A DNA stretch of 64,000 bases from an uncultured Cohaesibacter sp. (GCF_963677725.1 NZ_OY782507.1:3656501-3720500), one strand, 5' to 3'; shown: positions 7,780 through 17,751, counted from the first letter of the stretch. The notes: generated by a model not told the origin, from the sequence alone. A program made the numbers and translations.

Positions 7780-9240
7780 ATGACATCGTCTTATCAACCG
7801 AGTGCCAGCCACTTTATCGGCGGGCGCTATTGCGAGGACACGAGCGGAGACATCATCGAGGTGATTTATCCGGCCACCGGCAAGGCCATTGCCACGGTTC
7901 ACAGCGCCACCTCTTCCATTGTCGAGCAGGCCATTGTAGCAGCTGAGGCCGCACAGAAGGACTGGGCCAAATTGTCTGGCACCGAACGGGGCCGGGTTCT
8001 GACCCGCGCAGCCCAGATCATGCGCGAGCGCAATCGCGAGCTGTCAGAGATCGAGACCCATGATACCGGCAAGCCCTTGTCCGAGACGCTTGTTGCCGAT
8101 GCGGCCTCTGGTGCCGATGCGCTGGAATATTTTGGCGGTCTTGCTGGCACCCTGACAGGGGAGCATATCCCGGTCGCAGGTGGGGATTTTGTCTATACGC
8201 GCCGCGAAGCGCTTGGTGTTTGCGTCGGCATCGGTGCCTGGAACTATCCCATTCAGATTGCCTCATGGAAAGCCGCACCGGCATTGGCCTGTGGCAATGC
8301 TATGATTTTCAAGCCATCCGAGGTCACCCCGCTCTCGGCGTTGAAACTGGCTGAAATTCTTATCGAGGCTGGCGCGCCTGCTGGCCTGTTCAATGTGGTG
8401 CAGGGATATGGTGATGTCGGTGGGGCGCTGGTGGCGGATCCTCGCATTGCCAAAGTGTCGCTGACCGGATCGGTTCCGACGGGTAAGAAGGTTTATGCCA
8501 GTGCAGCCTCGGGGCTCAAGCATGCCACGATGGAGCTAGGGGGTAAATCGCCGCTGATCATTTTCGATGATGCCAATCTGGAGAATGCCGTGTCTGCCGC
8601 TATCAACGGCAATTTCTATTCGACCGGCCAGATCTGCTCCAATTCGACCCGTGTTTTCGTTCATGAGGATATCAAGGATGCCTTTCTTGAACGGTTGATC
8701 GAGCGGATGAAGCGCGCAGTCGTCGGTGATCCTATGGATGAGGCAACAACCATTGGACCGATGGTCTCAGAGCGTCAACGCGCGATCACGCTGGGCTATG
8801 TCGACAAGGGCGTCGCAGAAGGGGCAACATTGGTTGCCGGTGGCCGGGTGATTGAGGGAGATGGCTTCTATATGGAGCTCACGGTTTTTGCCGACGTCAA
8901 AGATGACATGACCATCGCGCGGGAAGAGATTTTCGGACCCGTGATGTCAGTGCTGTCCTTCCGGGATGAAGAGGATGTTGTCGAACGGGCCAATGCGACC
9001 CAGTTCGGACTGGCAGCAGGGGTCTTTACGAAGGATATTGGCCGGGCGCACAGGGTGGCCGAACGGTTTGAAGCGGGCACCTGTTATATCAATAGTTTTA
9101 ACCTGACACCGGTTGAGGCGCCGTTCGGTGGCGTCAAGATGTCCGGCGTTGGCCGGGAAAATTCCAAGGCAGCGATTGAGCATTATAGCCAGTTGAAGTC
9201 CGTTTATGTCTGTCTTGGTGACACGGAGGCTCCCTTTTGA
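7780..9240 (+). CDS. betB: Betaine aldehyde dehydrogenase
   Basis: A 486-residue NAD(P)+-dependent aldehyde dehydrogenase that oxidises betaine aldehyde to glycine betaine. Landmarks in order are the NAD-binding [13 protein letters not shown] region, FKPSEVTPL, the glutamate motif [10 protein letters not shown], the catalytic cysteine in [11 protein letters not shown] (about residue 285) and [13 protein letters not shown] near the C-terminus. Length is as expected for BetB. It overlaps betA by one base (TGATG). The pathway context (betI, betA, choXWV) makes the substrate assignment strong. Confidence 0.93.
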   Translation: MTSSYQPSASHFIGGRYCEDTSGDIIEVIYPATGKAIATVHSATSSIVEQAIVAAEAAQKDWAKLSGTERGRVLTRAAQIMRERNRELSEIETHDTGKPLSETLVADAASGADALEYFGGLAGTLTGEHIPVAGGDFVYTRREALGVCVGIGAWNYPIQIASWKAAPALACGNAMIFKPSEVTPLSALKLAEILIEAGAPAGLFNVVQGYGDVGGALVADPRIAKVSLTGSVPTGKKVYASAASGLKHATMELGGKSPLIIFDDANLENAVSAAINGNFYSTGQICSNSTRVFVHEDIKDAFLERLIERMKRAVVGDPMDEATTIGPMVSERQRAITLGYVDKGVAEGATLVAGGRVIEGDGFYMELTVFADVKDDMTIAREEIFGPVMSVLSFRDEEDVVERANATQFGLAAGVFTKDIGRAHRVAERFEAGTCYINSFNLTPVEAPFGGVKMSGVGRENSKAAIEHYSQLKSVYVCLGDTEAPF

Positions 9241-10895
9241 TGCGTGCGGATTATGTTGTTATTGGCTCTGGCTCTGCGGGTAGTGCCACGGCCTATCGGC
9301 TTGCCGAGGCTGGCAAGTCGGTGATTGTCATTGAGCAGGGAGGCACGGATATTGGTCCCTTTATCCAGATGCCAGCTGCCTTGTCCTATCCGATGAATAT
9401 GCCGATCTATGATTGGGGCTTTAAAAGCGAACCTGAACCTTATCTTGGTGGCCGCTCAATAGTGACACCGCGCGGCAAGATCATCGGTGGCACCTCGTCC
9501 ATCAACGGGATGGTCTATGTGCGCGGACATGCCTGTGATTATGACGACTGGAACGAGCATGGTGCGTCTGGCTGGTCCTTTGCGGAGGTGCTGCCCTATT
9601 TCAAGCGCATGGAGCATTGGCATTCCGGTGGTCATGGCGGCGATGCCGACTGGCGCGGCAAGGATGGCCCGCTGCATGTGACACGCGGTCCGCGTGATAA
9701 TCCGCTTGTCAAAGCCTTTGAAGAGGCGGGTCGTCAGGCGGGTTATCAAATGACTTCGGACTATAATGGCGAGAAGCAGGAAGGCTTTGGACCTCTGGAG
9801 GCCACCATTTGGAAAGGCAATCGCTGGTCCTGTGTCAAGGCTTACCTCAATCCGGCTTTGAAGAGCGGGCATTGCGAGCTGGTCAAGGCGTTCGCGCAGA
9901 AGATCGTGATAGAAGATGGTAAGGCAACCGGGGTTGAAGTCCACCGCCGCGGGCAGACCGAAGTGATCCATGCCAATTGCGAAGTGATTGTCTCGGCGTC
10001 CTCGATCAATTCGCCAAAACTGTTGATGTTGTCTGGCATTGGCCCGGCGGCTGAATTGGCCGCGCATGGTATCGAATGCGTGGCGGACCGTCCGGGTGTT
10101 GGCAAAAACCTTCAGGATCATCTGGAGCTTTATATCCAGCAGGCCTGTATTCAGCCCATCACTTTGTTCAAATATTGGAACCTGATTGGCAAGGCGCTGA
10201 TCGGGGCTCAGTGGCTGTTTACAAAGACCGGCTTAGGGGCGTCGAACCAGTTTGAAAGCGGCGCCTTTGTGCGCACTGCAGCCGGGGTGAAATATCCCGA
10301 TATCCAGTTCCATTTCCTGCCGATTGCAGTTCGTTATGATGGACAGGTGGCCGCAGAAGGCCATGGCTATCAGGCCCATGTCGGCCCGATGCGGTCGAAA
10401 TCCCGTGGCGAAGTCACTTTGCGCTCGGCGGATCCACGGCAGGATCCGAAGATTCTCTTCAATTACATGTCCCATGAAGAGGATTGGCGCGATTTCAGAA
10501 CCTGTATTCAGTTGACAAGGGAGCTGTTCGGTCAGGAGGCTTTTGACCCTTATCGCGGCAAGGAAATCCAGCCCGGCGCTGACATCACCTCAGACGAGGC
10601 GCTCAATGATTTCATTCGCGAGCATGTGGAAAGCGCCTACCATCCGTGCGGTACGTGCAAGATGGGGGCAAAAGACGATCCGATGGCGGTTGTCGACCCG
10701 GACCTCAAGGTCATTGGCGTGGATGGCTTGCGGGTGGCGGACAGTTCGATCTTCCCGCAAATCACCAATGGCAATCTGAATGCTCCATCAATCATGGTGG
10801 GCGAGAAAGCTGCCGACCATATTCTGGGCCGGATGCTGCCACGCGATGATAGCCAAGCCTGGATTCATCCTGATTGGCAGACCAGTCAACGTTAA
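9240..10895 (+). CDS. betA: Choline dehydrogenase
   Basis: A 551-residue FAD-dependent GMC oxidoreductase that converts choline to betaine aldehyde at the membrane side of the respiratory chain. The FAD-binding motif [15 protein letters not shown] is at residues about 8-22, GMC signature 1 includes [15 protein letters not shown], and the C-terminal active-site region holds [12 protein letters not shown] and [11 protein letters not shown]. The ATG at 9240 is preferred over the TTG three bases earlier because it gives the usual stop-start overlap with betB. A bidirectional-looking terminator follows. Confidence 0.92.
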   Translation: MRADYVVIGSGSAGSATAYRLAEAGKSVIVIEQGGTDIGPFIQMPAALSYPMNMPIYDWGFKSEPEPYLGGRSIVTPRGKIIGGTSSINGMVYVRGHACDYDDWNEHGASGWSFAEVLPYFKRMEHWHSGGHGGDADWRGKDGPLHVTRGPRDNPLVKAFEEAGRQAGYQMTSDYNGEKQEGFGPLEATIWKGNRWSCVKAYLNPALKSGHCELVKAFAQKIVIEDGKATGVEVHRRGQTEVIHANCEVIVSASSINSPKLLMLSGIGPAAELAAHGIECVADRPGVGKNLQDHLELYIQQACIQPITLFKYWNLIGKALIGAQWLFTKTGLGASNQFESGAFVRTAAGVKYPDIQFHFLPIAVRYDGQVAAEGHGYQAHVGPMRSKSRGEVTLRSADPRQDPKILFNYMSHEEDWRDFRTCIQLTRELFGQEAFDPYRGKEIQPGADITSDEALNDFIREHVESAYHPCGTCKMGAKDDPMAVVDPDLKVIGVDGLRVADSSIFPQITNGNLNAPSIMVGEKAADHILGRMLPRDDSQAWIHPDWQTSQR

Positions 10896-10916
10896 CACGC
10901 CACGCTTTCAAGAACC

Positions 10917-10952
10917 AAAAATCCCGGCAACTGACAAGTTGTCGGGATTTTT
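10917..10952 (+). terminator. Intrinsic terminator after betA, probably bidirectional
   Basis: Arms AAAATCCCGGCAACT and AGTTGTCGGGATTTTT pair over about 14 positions with one mismatch around a GACA loop. T-runs flank both sides, so it can end betA on the plus strand and the converging deaminase operon (stop at 11002) on the minus strand. Confidence 0.85.
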
Positions 10953-11001
10953 CTGTTCTGCCAGCTTTGTGAGCTTGAATGCGTGTGGCCCGTCGTCGTT
11001 T

Positions 11002-12282
11002 TTAGCGCTTTGGTGCGCGACGGGTGATGGTGTCCGGGCGACCGGGCAAGGACAATGTGGGCAGGTCGCGAGGCTTTTGGGAAATGACCTTGCCTTTGGC
11101 AATGACATAGAGCCGGGTGGCGCGCAGGCGAATGGCATCGATCGGATCATTGGCGTCGAGAATGACGAGGCTAGCCTTCTTGCCAACCGCAAGGCCGTAA
11201 TCTTCCAAGCCCATGATGGCCGCGCTGTCTGTGGTGACCATGTCGAAGCATTTGCGCATGTCTTTCGGGCTGGTCATTTGCGCCACATGCAGACCCATAA
11301 AGGCGACGTCGAGCATGTCGGCGGTGCCTAGCGAATACCATGGGTCGAGGACGCAATCCTGACCAAAGCCAACGCGGATACCATGGGCCAGCATTTCCGG
11401 CACGCGGGTCTGGCCACGCCGTTTGGGATAAGTGTCGTGGCGGCCTTGTAGCACAATGTTGATCAGGGGATTGGGGATGGCGGAGACTTGCGCCTCCGCG
11501 ATCAATGGCAGCAATTTCGAGACATAATAATTGTCCATCGAATGCATCGAGGTGAGGTGAGAGCCTGCCACCCGGCCTTGCAGCCCCAGACGTTGGGTTT
11601 CATAGGCCAGTTGCTCGATATGGCGCGACAGCGGGTCGTCGCTCTCGTCGCAATGCATGTCGACCATCAGGCCACGCTCGGCAGCAACTTCGCAAAGCTC
11701 GGTCACCGACCGCTTGCCGTCCTCCATGGTGCGTTCGAAGTGGGGGATGCCGCCGACGATATCGACACCAAGATCCAGCGCCCGCAAGGTGCAATCCTTT
11801 GCCGTGGCGGAACGGAAATAACCATCCTGCGGGAAGGCAACCAGTTGCAGGTCGATATAATCCTTGACCTTGTCGCGGACCGATAGCAAGGCGCGGACGC
11901 CTTTAAGACCGTCTTCGTCAGAGGTGTCCACATGGGTGCGGATGGCAAGAAGGCCCATGGACGCGGCCCAATCGCAATAGGCGAGCGCCCGGGTCTCGAT
12001 GTCCTCTTCGGTCTGGATCGGCTTTAATTCGCCCCACAGATTGATGCCTTCAAGCAGGGTGCCAGACGCGTTGATGCGCGGCGTGCCATAGGACAGGGTG
12101 GCGTCCATATGAAAATGAGGATCGACGAGGGGTGGGGCAACAAGGGCACCGGTCGCGTCGATGATCTCGCCCGCTTCCGCCGTGATCGTTGATTCGATGG
12201 CGGCAATGGTGCCGCCCTTGATGGCGATATCGGCGATGGAGTTGTCGGGCAGGGTGCCGCCTTTGACGATGAGATCAAACAT
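11002..12282 (-). CDS. codA: CodA-like cytosine deaminase (amidohydrolase)
   Basis: A 426-residue metal-dependent amidohydrolase, the same length as E. coli CodA (about 427). The metal ligands HFH (residues 56-58) follow an amidohydrolase N-terminal strand region; HCDESDD, GSHLTSMHSM and FGQDCVLDPWYSLG follow in the order seen in cytosine deaminases. The last motif closely parallels the DPWYPLG region of CodA. The predicted reaction is cytosine (or isocytosine/creatinine-like base) to uracil plus ammonia. It is the last gene of a five-gene operon with a BMP-type nucleoside ABC transporter, its start overlapping the permease stop by one base, which points to deamination of the imported substrate. 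Other CodA/AtzC-group amidohydrolases with different substrates are the alternative. Confidence 0.78.
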   Translation of the reverse strand: MFDLIVKGGTLPDNSIADIAIKGGTIAAIESTITAEAGEIIDATGALVAPPLVDPHFHMDATLSYGTPRINASGTLLEGINLWGELKPIQTEEDIETRALAYCDWAASMGLLAIRTHVDTSDEDGLKGVRALLSVRDKVKDYIDLQLVAFPQDGYFRSATAKDCTLRALDLGVDIVGGIPHFERTMEDGKRSVTELCEVAAERGLMVDMHCDESDDPLSRHIEQLAYETQRLGLQGRVAGSHLTSMHSMDNYYVSKLLPLIAEAQVSAIPNPLINIVLQGRHDTYPKRRGQTRVPEMLAHGIRVGFGQDCVLDPWYSLGTADMLDVAFMGLHVAQMTSPKDMRKCFDMVTTDSAAIMGLEDYGLAVGKKASLVILDANDPIDAIRLRATRLYVIAKGKVISQKPRDLPTLSLPGRPDTITRRAPKR

Positions 12283-13226
12283 TATCGTTCCCCCTTGAGA
12301 TATGGGATCATCAGTGCCTTTGGATAGGTGGCACGACGGGCCATGATGATCAAGGCAAGAATGGATAGCAGATACGGCATCATCAGGAACAGCTGATAGG
12401 GCAAAACGCCGCCCGTGACCTGTTGCAGGCGGATCTGGTAGGCATCAAAGGCAGCAAACAGGATGGCCCCCAACAGGGCCTTGCCCGGACGCCAGGAGCC
12501 GAACACCACCAGCGCGATGCAGACCCAGCCACGGCCATTGACCATTTCAAAGAAGAAGGAGTTGAAGGCTGACATGGTGAGGAAGGCGCCGCCAATGGCC
12601 ATCAAGGCACTGCCGCACATCACAGCGCCCATGCGAATGGCAACCACGGAAATGCCCTGCGCTTCAACGGATTCGGGATTTTCTCCCACGGCGCGCACCG
12701 CAAGGCCGAGCGGAGTGCGATAGAGAATGTAGGCGACCAGCGCGACGCAAACAAAGCTTAGATAAGTCAGCGGTGTCTGGGCAAATAGCGCTTCGCCAAT
12801 CACCGGCAGGGACGATAGACCTGGAATGGCATAGGGCTCGAAGGCCTCGATTTTTGGCGGTGAGGTGACTTTGGGCAGAACCAAGCGGTAAGTGTAATAG
12901 GTGAGCGAGGTGGCCAGCAGGGTGATGCCGATGCCGGTCACATGCTGGGACAAGGCGAGCGGCACGGTCAAAAATCCGTGCAACGCACCAATGGCCAACC
13001 CGACCGAGGCGGCCACAAAGACCCCAAGCCAGAGATCGCCGCCCAGATAGACGGTGACCCAGCCCGCAAAAGCTCCGGCGGTCATGATGCCTTCAATGCC
13101 GAGATTGAGAATGCCCGCCCGTTCGCAGACCAGTTCGCCCATGGTGGCGAAGATCAACGGTGACGCAATGCGGATGACGGCAACCCAGAAAGAACTGGTA
13201 AGCAGGATGTCTAAAGCCTCAAGCAT
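12282..13226 (-). CDS. BMP-type nucleoside ABC transporter, permease 2
   Basis: A 314-residue integral membrane protein of the BPD_transp_2 class (RbsC/NupQ-like) with about nine hydrophobic segments. The conserved ERAGILNLGIEGIMTAGAFAG block near residues 34-54 is characteristic of the second permease of guanosine/nucleoside BMP transporters, and AVGENPESVEAQGISV is the usual cytoplasmic coupling loop. It lies three bases after permease 1 and ends on the first base of the deaminase start codon region, so translation is coupled through the operon. Confidence 0.85.
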   Translation of the reverse strand: MLEALDILLTSSFWVAVIRIASPLIFATMGELVCERAGILNLGIEGIMTAGAFAGWVTVYLGGDLWLGVFVAASVGLAIGALHGFLTVPLALSQHVTGIGITLLATSLTYYTYRLVLPKVTSPPKIEAFEPYAIPGLSSLPVIGEALFAQTPLTYLSFVCVALVAYILYRTPLGLAVRAVGENPESVEAQGISVVAIRMGAVMCGSALMAIGGAFLTMSAFNSFFFEMVNGRGWVCIALVVFGSWRPGKALLGAILFAAFDAYQIRLQQVTGGVLPYQLFLMMPYLLSILALIIMARRATYPKALMIPYLKGER

Positions 13227-13229
13227 GGT

Positions 13230-14279
13230 CTATCTCCACCGGATCCGGAAACGGGTCAGCATGATTGCAGTGACCATGGTCAATAGGGCAGTGGCCACCA
13301 TCACGTCGGCAATGTAACTTGGCACGCCTGCGGTGCGGCTCATGGCATCGGCCCCGACAAAGATGCCCGAGACGAAAATCGCCGACAGGATGACACCAAG
13401 CGGATTGAGCATGGCCAGCATGGCAACAACAATGCCGGTATAACCATAGCCGGGCGACAGATCCAGGCTGAGATTGCCTTTGAGGCCGGCCACTTCGGAA
13501 AAGCCTGCCAGCGCCGCGATCCCGCCTGACAACAGGGCGGTTTTCATCAGCACCCCATTGACGCTGATGCCCGCAAAGCCGGACGCATTGGGGTTGTGCC
13601 CAACAGCGCGCATTTCAAAGCCGAGGGTTGTTTTCTTCATGATGATCCAGAGGAAGATGGCCGCGCCAACGGCAATGACAAAGCCATAATGCAGCCGCTT
13701 GCCCTTCACGACGCGGGACAGGGTGGCGGCATCCTCGACCGATTCCGACTGGGGCCAGCCAAGGCCCATCGGGTCTTTCAGCGGCCCTTCGAGCAGCATC
13801 GAGACAAACAGCAGGATGACGAAATTCAACAGAAGCGTTGTGACCACTTCATCGACGCCAAAGCGGATTTTCAAAAAGGCGGGGCCGAGCAGCATCAACG
13901 CGCCTGCCAGCATGGACGCGGCCATGATGGCGGGGATCAACAAATAGGAGGGGAGCGGCAGCGCCCCGGTGCCCATCAGGATGGTGACCACCGCACCGAT
14001 ATAAAGTTGAGCCTCTGCACCGATATTCCAGAGCTTGGCGCGGAAGGCGACTGCCACCGCAAGGCCGGTGAAGATCAATGGCGTGGCGCGGGTCAGCGTT
14101 TCGAAAAAGGCAAATTGCGAGCCCGCAGCACCCTTGGCCACCAGATAGAAGACGGAAAAAGGCGAGGCTCCCGCCAGCAGAACGAGGATGGAAGAGAAAA
14201 GCAGTGTGGCGAGAATCGCGCCAGCCGGGAACAGAATGGAGCTTGCTAAGGATTTGGTGTCTTTGGGTTCCAGTCTCAT
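13230..14279 (-). CDS. BMP-type nucleoside ABC transporter, permease 1
   Basis: A 349-residue membrane protein of the same class (NupP-like) with about nine transmembrane segments. FRAKLWNIGAEAQLYIGAVV and MRAVGHNPNASGFAGI are the family blocks corresponding to the substrate channel and ATPase-contact loop. Start overlaps the ATPase stop by four bases. With the partner permease it forms the heterodimeric channel. The substrate class (nucleoside or nucleobase) is inferred from family and the linked deaminase. Confidence 0.85.
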   Translation of the reverse strand: MRLEPKDTKSLASSILFPAGAILATLLFSSILVLLAGASPFSVFYLVAKGAAGSQFAFFETLTRATPLIFTGLAVAVAFRAKLWNIGAEAQLYIGAVVTILMGTGALPLPSYLLIPAIMAASMLAGALMLLGPAFLKIRFGVDEVVTTLLLNFVILLFVSMLLEGPLKDPMGLGWPQSESVEDAATLSRVVKGKRLHYGFVIAVGAAIFLWIIMKKTTLGFEMRAVGHNPNASGFAGISVNGVLMKTALLSGGIAALAGFSEVAGLKGNLSLDLSPGYGYTGIVVAMLAMLNPLGVILSAIFVSGIFVGADAMSRTAGVPSYIADVMVATALLTMVTAIMLTRFRIRWR

Positions 14280-15817
14280 GCGTCAGCCCCCTTCTTGTGG
14301 CCTGCCATCAGGATGCCGAGTTCCTTGACGCTGCGCTCGCCGCGGGCTGATGGGGCGGACAATTTGCCCTGACTGATCACCACGATCTTGTCAGACAGCA
14401 GACGAATTTCATCGAGATCTTCAGAGATCAGCAGGATCGCGGCGCCCTTGCTGCGGGCTTCGAGCAGCTTTTGGTGGACATAATTGACCGCGCCGACATC
14501 CAGACCCCTCGTGGGCTGGGCGGCAACAATCAGTTTTGGCTGATTGTCCAAGGCTCGGGCAAGGATGAGCTTTTGCATGTTGCCGCCGGACAGGAGCCGG
14601 ATGGGGGCGTCCGGTGAGGGGCATTTGACATCATAATCGGCAATGGCCTGCTCGGTGAAAGCGCGGGCCTTGGTCTTGTTCATCCAGCCAAAGCGGGAAT
14701 AGGGGGCGTTGCGGTAATTCTCAAGCACCGTGTTTTCCAAAATCGACATGTCACCAATGGTGCCCGTGCTGTGCCGATCTTCCGGGATGCGGCCAATGCC
14801 TGAGGCCAGCGCTTTTTGCGGTGACCAAGTCTCGATATAGGAGCCGCAAAAGAGCATGTCGCCGCTTTCTGGTGCCAACATGCCAGACAGAAGCGCCGAC
14901 ATGGCAACCTGACCATTGCCCGATACGCCAGCAAGGCCGGTGATTTCGCCTTGATGCAGGGTGAGGGTGATGTCGTCAAGACGGGTGGCGGTGCCGACTT
15001 GTGGGGTCGTGACAGCCATCAGTTCGAGCACAGGCGCGCCGGGTTGCTTGGTCTCGACCACGGGCAGGGGGATTTCCTCCCCAACCATCAATTCAGCCAG
15101 TTCGTGGCGGTCGGTCTCTGAGGTGATGCGCTCGCCGGACAATTTGCCCGATCGGAGCACCAGCACCCGATCGCTGATTTGCATCACTTCATTGAGTTTG
15201 TGGGAGATGAAGACCACGGACAGGCCGTCGCGGATCAGATGGCGCAGGGTTTCGAACAGCGCATCCGTTTCCAGCGGGGTGAGAACGGCGGTCGGCTCGT
15301 CAAGGATCAGAATGCGGGCATTGCGATAGAGCGCCTTGAGGATTTCAACCCGCTGGCGTTCGCCCACCGTCAGCTCGGAAATCATCGCGTCGGGATCAAC
15401 CGTCAAGCCGAAATTCTGAGACAATTCGACAATGCGTTTTCGCGCCGCCTTGCGGTCAAAGCGGAAGGACATGAGGCTCTGGGTGCCAAGGGCGATATTG
15501 TCGAGGACGGACAAATTGTCCGTGAGGGTGAAGTGCTGATGCACCATGCCGATGCCCGCATCCAGTGCGGCGGACGGGTCGCCTGGCGGCAGGGCTGTGC
15601 CAAAAGCCTCGACAGTGCCTTCATCGGCGACATAGTGGCCGAAGAGGATGTTCATCAGGGTGGTTTTGCCTGCCCCATTTTCCCCCAACAGGGCAATGAC
15701 CTCGCTTTTGCGCAAATCAAAGCTGACGGAATCGTTGGCAATCAGGGGGCCGAAGCGTTTGGTGATCGCGTCGAGGCGGAGAACAACCTCCGCCTCTTGC
15801 GCTTTGTCGTTTGTCAT
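14276..15817 (-). CDS. BMP-type nucleoside ABC transporter, duplicated ATPase
   Basis: A 513-residue protein with two fused ATP-binding cassettes as in NupO/RbsA. The first has a full Walker A (GENGAGKTTLMN, about residues 45-56), signature-like TVGERQRVEI and Walker B ILILDEPTAVL. In the second the Walker A is degenerate (GVSGNGQVAMS lacks the GK[ST]), which is normal for this family, and LSGGNMQKLILAR is present. Start and stop overlap the neighbouring genes by one and four bases. It powers uptake through the two permeases. Confidence 0.88.
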   Translation of the reverse strand: MTNDKAQEAEVVLRLDAITKRFGPLIANDSVSFDLRKSEVIALLGENGAGKTTLMNILFGHYVADEGTVEAFGTALPPGDPSAALDAGIGMVHQHFTLTDNLSVLDNIALGTQSLMSFRFDRKAARKRIVELSQNFGLTVDPDAMISELTVGERQRVEILKALYRNARILILDEPTAVLTPLETDALFETLRHLIRDGLSVVFISHKLNEVMQISDRVLVLRSGKLSGERITSETDRHELAELMVGEEIPLPVVETKQPGAPVLELMAVTTPQVGTATRLDDITLTLHQGEITGLAGVSGNGQVAMSALLSGMLAPESGDMLFCGSYIETWSPQKALASGIGRIPEDRHSTGTIGDMSILENTVLENYRNAPYSRFGWMNKTKARAFTEQAIADYDVKCPSPDAPIRLLSGGNMQKLILARALDNQPKLIVAAQPTRGLDVGAVNYVHQKLLEARSKGAAILLISEDLDEIRLLSDKIVVISQGKLSAPSARGERSVKELGILMAGHKKGADA

Positions 15818-16842
15818 CAGCTTGATTTTGGTTCAGCGTCGTTGATTTCGACGACGAAGGAGCCGTCCTTGATGGCGGCTTCCTTCTCTGCGACCAGCTT
15901 GAGCGCGGCTTCCGGGATCTTGCCTTCGAAGGTGCCATAGGGCGCGAGCGAGCAGCCGCCTTCCTTCATGAAGGAATAGATGCCGTAATTCTCGGCCTTG
16001 AAGGTGCCTGCCTTCAATTGGGCGATGGCATGATCAAGGGTTGGCTCGAAATGCCACAGCGCGGAAGCGACCACGGTTTCGGGATAGTCGGCCTGAGTGT
16101 CGATGACGTTGCCAACGGCCAGGAGGCCTTTTTCCTTGGCGGCATCGGATACACCGAAGCGCTCGGCATAGAGCAGGTCAGCGCCGGCTTCGATCTGGGC
16201 GAAGGCGGTTTCCTTGGCTTTTGGAGGATCAAACCAGGATCCGATGAAGGCAACCTGGAAGGTGATGTCCGGAGCGATCTCTTTGGCACCAGCCATGAAG
16301 GCATGCATTAGGCGGTTGACTTCAGGAATGGGATAGCCGCCGACCATGCCGATATTCTTGGTCTTGGTCATGGCACCGGCAATGATGCCGGAGAGATAGG
16401 AAGCATCCTGAATGTAATTGTCAAAGACGGCGAAGTTTGGCGCATCGTCTTTGGGCATAAAGCTGGAGCCGAGCAGGAAGGAGACATCCGGATAGTCCGC
16501 AGCAACGGCGCGGGCGGCTTTCTCTACGGCAAAGGCTTCGCCCATGATCAGCTTGTGACCTGCTTCGCAATATTCGCGCATGACGCGCTCATAGTCGCTG
16601 TTGGAGACATTCTCGGAATAGACATAGGTGATGTCGCCACGGGCCTTGGCGGCTTCAGCGGCGACATGGAGTCGGCTGACCCATTGCTGTTCCACCGGCA
16701 CGGTGTAAATCGCAGCGGTTGAAATCGGTTCGGAAGCCCATGCTTTGGGACTAAAGGCACCAACGCTCAAGGCGAAGCCGCCGGACAGTTGCATGAAGTG
16801 ACGACGTGAAAGCGAAGGCAGGAAGGTGGAATCGTTGGCCAT
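15817..16842 (-). CDS. BMP-family substrate-binding protein with Tat-like signal
   Basis: A 341-residue periplasmic binding protein of the basic membrane protein (Med/PnrA) family, which usually binds nucleosides. The N-terminus has twin arginines (SRRHFMQLSGG, Arg13-Arg14) followed by a weakly hydrophobic stretch ending AWASEP, read as a Tat signal peptide; export folded is therefore likely. Family blocks VSNSDYERVMREYCEAGH, NIGMVGGYPIPEVNR and FIGSWFDPPKAKE are visible. The last resembles the G.W.D..K. segment that closes on the ligand in purine-nucleoside receptors. It is the first gene of the operon; upstream lies a 900-base gap that must contain the promoter. Confidence 0.85.
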   Translation of the reverse strand: MANDSTFLPSLSRRHFMQLSGGFALSVGAFSPKAWASEPISTAAIYTVPVEQQWVSRLHVAAEAAKARGDITYVYSENVSNSDYERVMREYCEAGHKLIMGEAFAVEKAARAVAADYPDVSFLLGSSFMPKDDAPNFAVFDNYIQDASYLSGIIAGAMTKTKNIGMVGGYPIPEVNRLMHAFMAGAKEIAPDITFQVAFIGSWFDPPKAKETAFAQIEAGADLLYAERFGVSDAAKEKGLLAVGNVIDTQADYPETVVASALWHFEPTLDHAIAQLKAGTFKAENYGIYSFMKEGGCSLAPYGTFEGKIPEAALKLVAEKEAAIKDGSFVVEINDAEPKSS

Positions 16843-16968
16843 GTCAAATCCCTGAATGTCTGGTTGGTTTCCGGCAGCTTTGAGTAAATTGCGCCGTTTG
16901 ACAAGTTGAATGTGATTATTTTTTTATCAGAAAAAGTTATTGCATGCTTTTTAAGCAGCGTCTACCGA

Positions 16969-16997
16969 CTTCGCCCCTTTGGTTGGCAAAGGCGAAG
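16969..16997. repeat. Strong hairpin upstream of the BMP operon
   Basis: CTTCGCC-CC-TTTG on the left pairs with CAAAGGCGAAG on the right around a GTTGG loop, an 11-bp stem with a two-base bulge. No T-run follows on either strand, so it is more likely a transcript-leader structure or protein site than a terminator. Confidence 0.45.
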
Positions 16998-17091
16998 CAG
17001 TTTCTCTGCTGATGGCCAGAGTTATCCAAATTTATAACGATTGAGTTGGGCTGGTGATAACCCGGAGCCTTCGTGCCAAACAATATCATTG

Positions 17092-17159
17092 GCGACCAAG
17101 CAGGTGAGTTAGGAGGGACGATAGACCCTAAACCGGCACAACTCAGAAGGTGTGGTCGC
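17092..17159. other. Fold-back segment, possible structured RNA
   Basis: Nested complementary arms are present: GCGACCA (17092-17098) with TGGTCGC (17153-17159), inside them GAGTT (17106-17110) with AACTC (17140-17144), and an inner TTAGG/CCTAA pair around AGGGACGATAG. Overlap between the two inner helices means they are alternatives or share bases. No known RNA family is recognised. Confidence 0.3.
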
Positions 17160-17444
17160 TAACGCTCCTTGCGGGATTTTCTTGCTCTAGAGACGATTTG
17201 AGGTCCGTATTTTGGTTTATATTTGTAGTTTTAATCGCTTTGATTGAATTTTACTCAACCCTTGCGTGTTTTCATTTATTGTTTTTAATCCTTAATACTT
17301 GTTCCATTAAAACGGAAACGAGAAATTTTTTGAATTATTGGAGTTGTGTTTTGTAATCATCTTTTTCGTTCGCTTGGGGACGAAACTAATTGTTAAAATT
17401 TGAAAGTTAAACTGACACTAACTCCAAAATAGGTGGAAGCTCCT

Positions 17445-17570
17445 ATGACCTTGTTTGCTTTTTTTGCTCTGTTCATCTTGATGACGTTTCCAATCGGTCT
17501 GACTGCAAAGCCATCGCGTATTCAGGCTGTTGCTGTGAAGCATATAGAACGAAGGAACCCGCACTTGTGA
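17445..17570 (+). CDS. Possible 41-residue secreted or membrane micro-protein
   Basis: ATG at 17445 follows GGTGGAAG with suitable spacing and opens a 41-codon frame. The N-terminus is strongly hydrophobic (MTLFAFFALFILMTFPIGLTA), like a signal or membrane segment, followed by a basic tail (HIERRNPHL). It ends about 180 bases before the MCP gene. No family is recognised and chance cannot be ruled out. Confidence 0.25.
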   Translation: MTLFAFFALFILMTFPIGLTAKPSRIQAVAVKHIERRNPHL

Positions 17571-17751
17571 CACCGCTCTGGTGACAGGGTACGGGCTTTT
17601 CTTCTTTTCCCGATATCGACATCAAATCAGCGTTGAAGGCGAAGCCACCAGCAGCCGCCTTCTCACTATAAACAAAGGCGTCGTAGCTGTCTCTACAGAC
17701 GTTACAATAACGATTTGCGTCTGAAAGGCGTGAAGGAAGAAGGACCAAGTG

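Larger units (their letters stand above)
16843..17751. other. About 900 bases of mostly non-coding DNA
   Basis: AT-rich DNA between the divergent BMP operon and the MCP gene. It holds a strong hairpin (16969-16997), a fold-back segment (17092-17159), an AT-rich stretch (17200-17440) and one possible 41-codon reading frame (17445-17570). A 68-codon frame at 17150-17356 is hydrophobic but lacks a ribosome-binding site and is not called. Promoters for both flanking units must lie here but I cannot place them with confidence. Confidence 0.5.

Noticed and set aside
17150..17356. 68-codon hydrophobic frame in the gap before the MCP
   Set aside because: No ribosome-binding site, AT-rich chance composition and its start overlaps the fold-back segment; it reads like low-complexity Phe/Leu codons.
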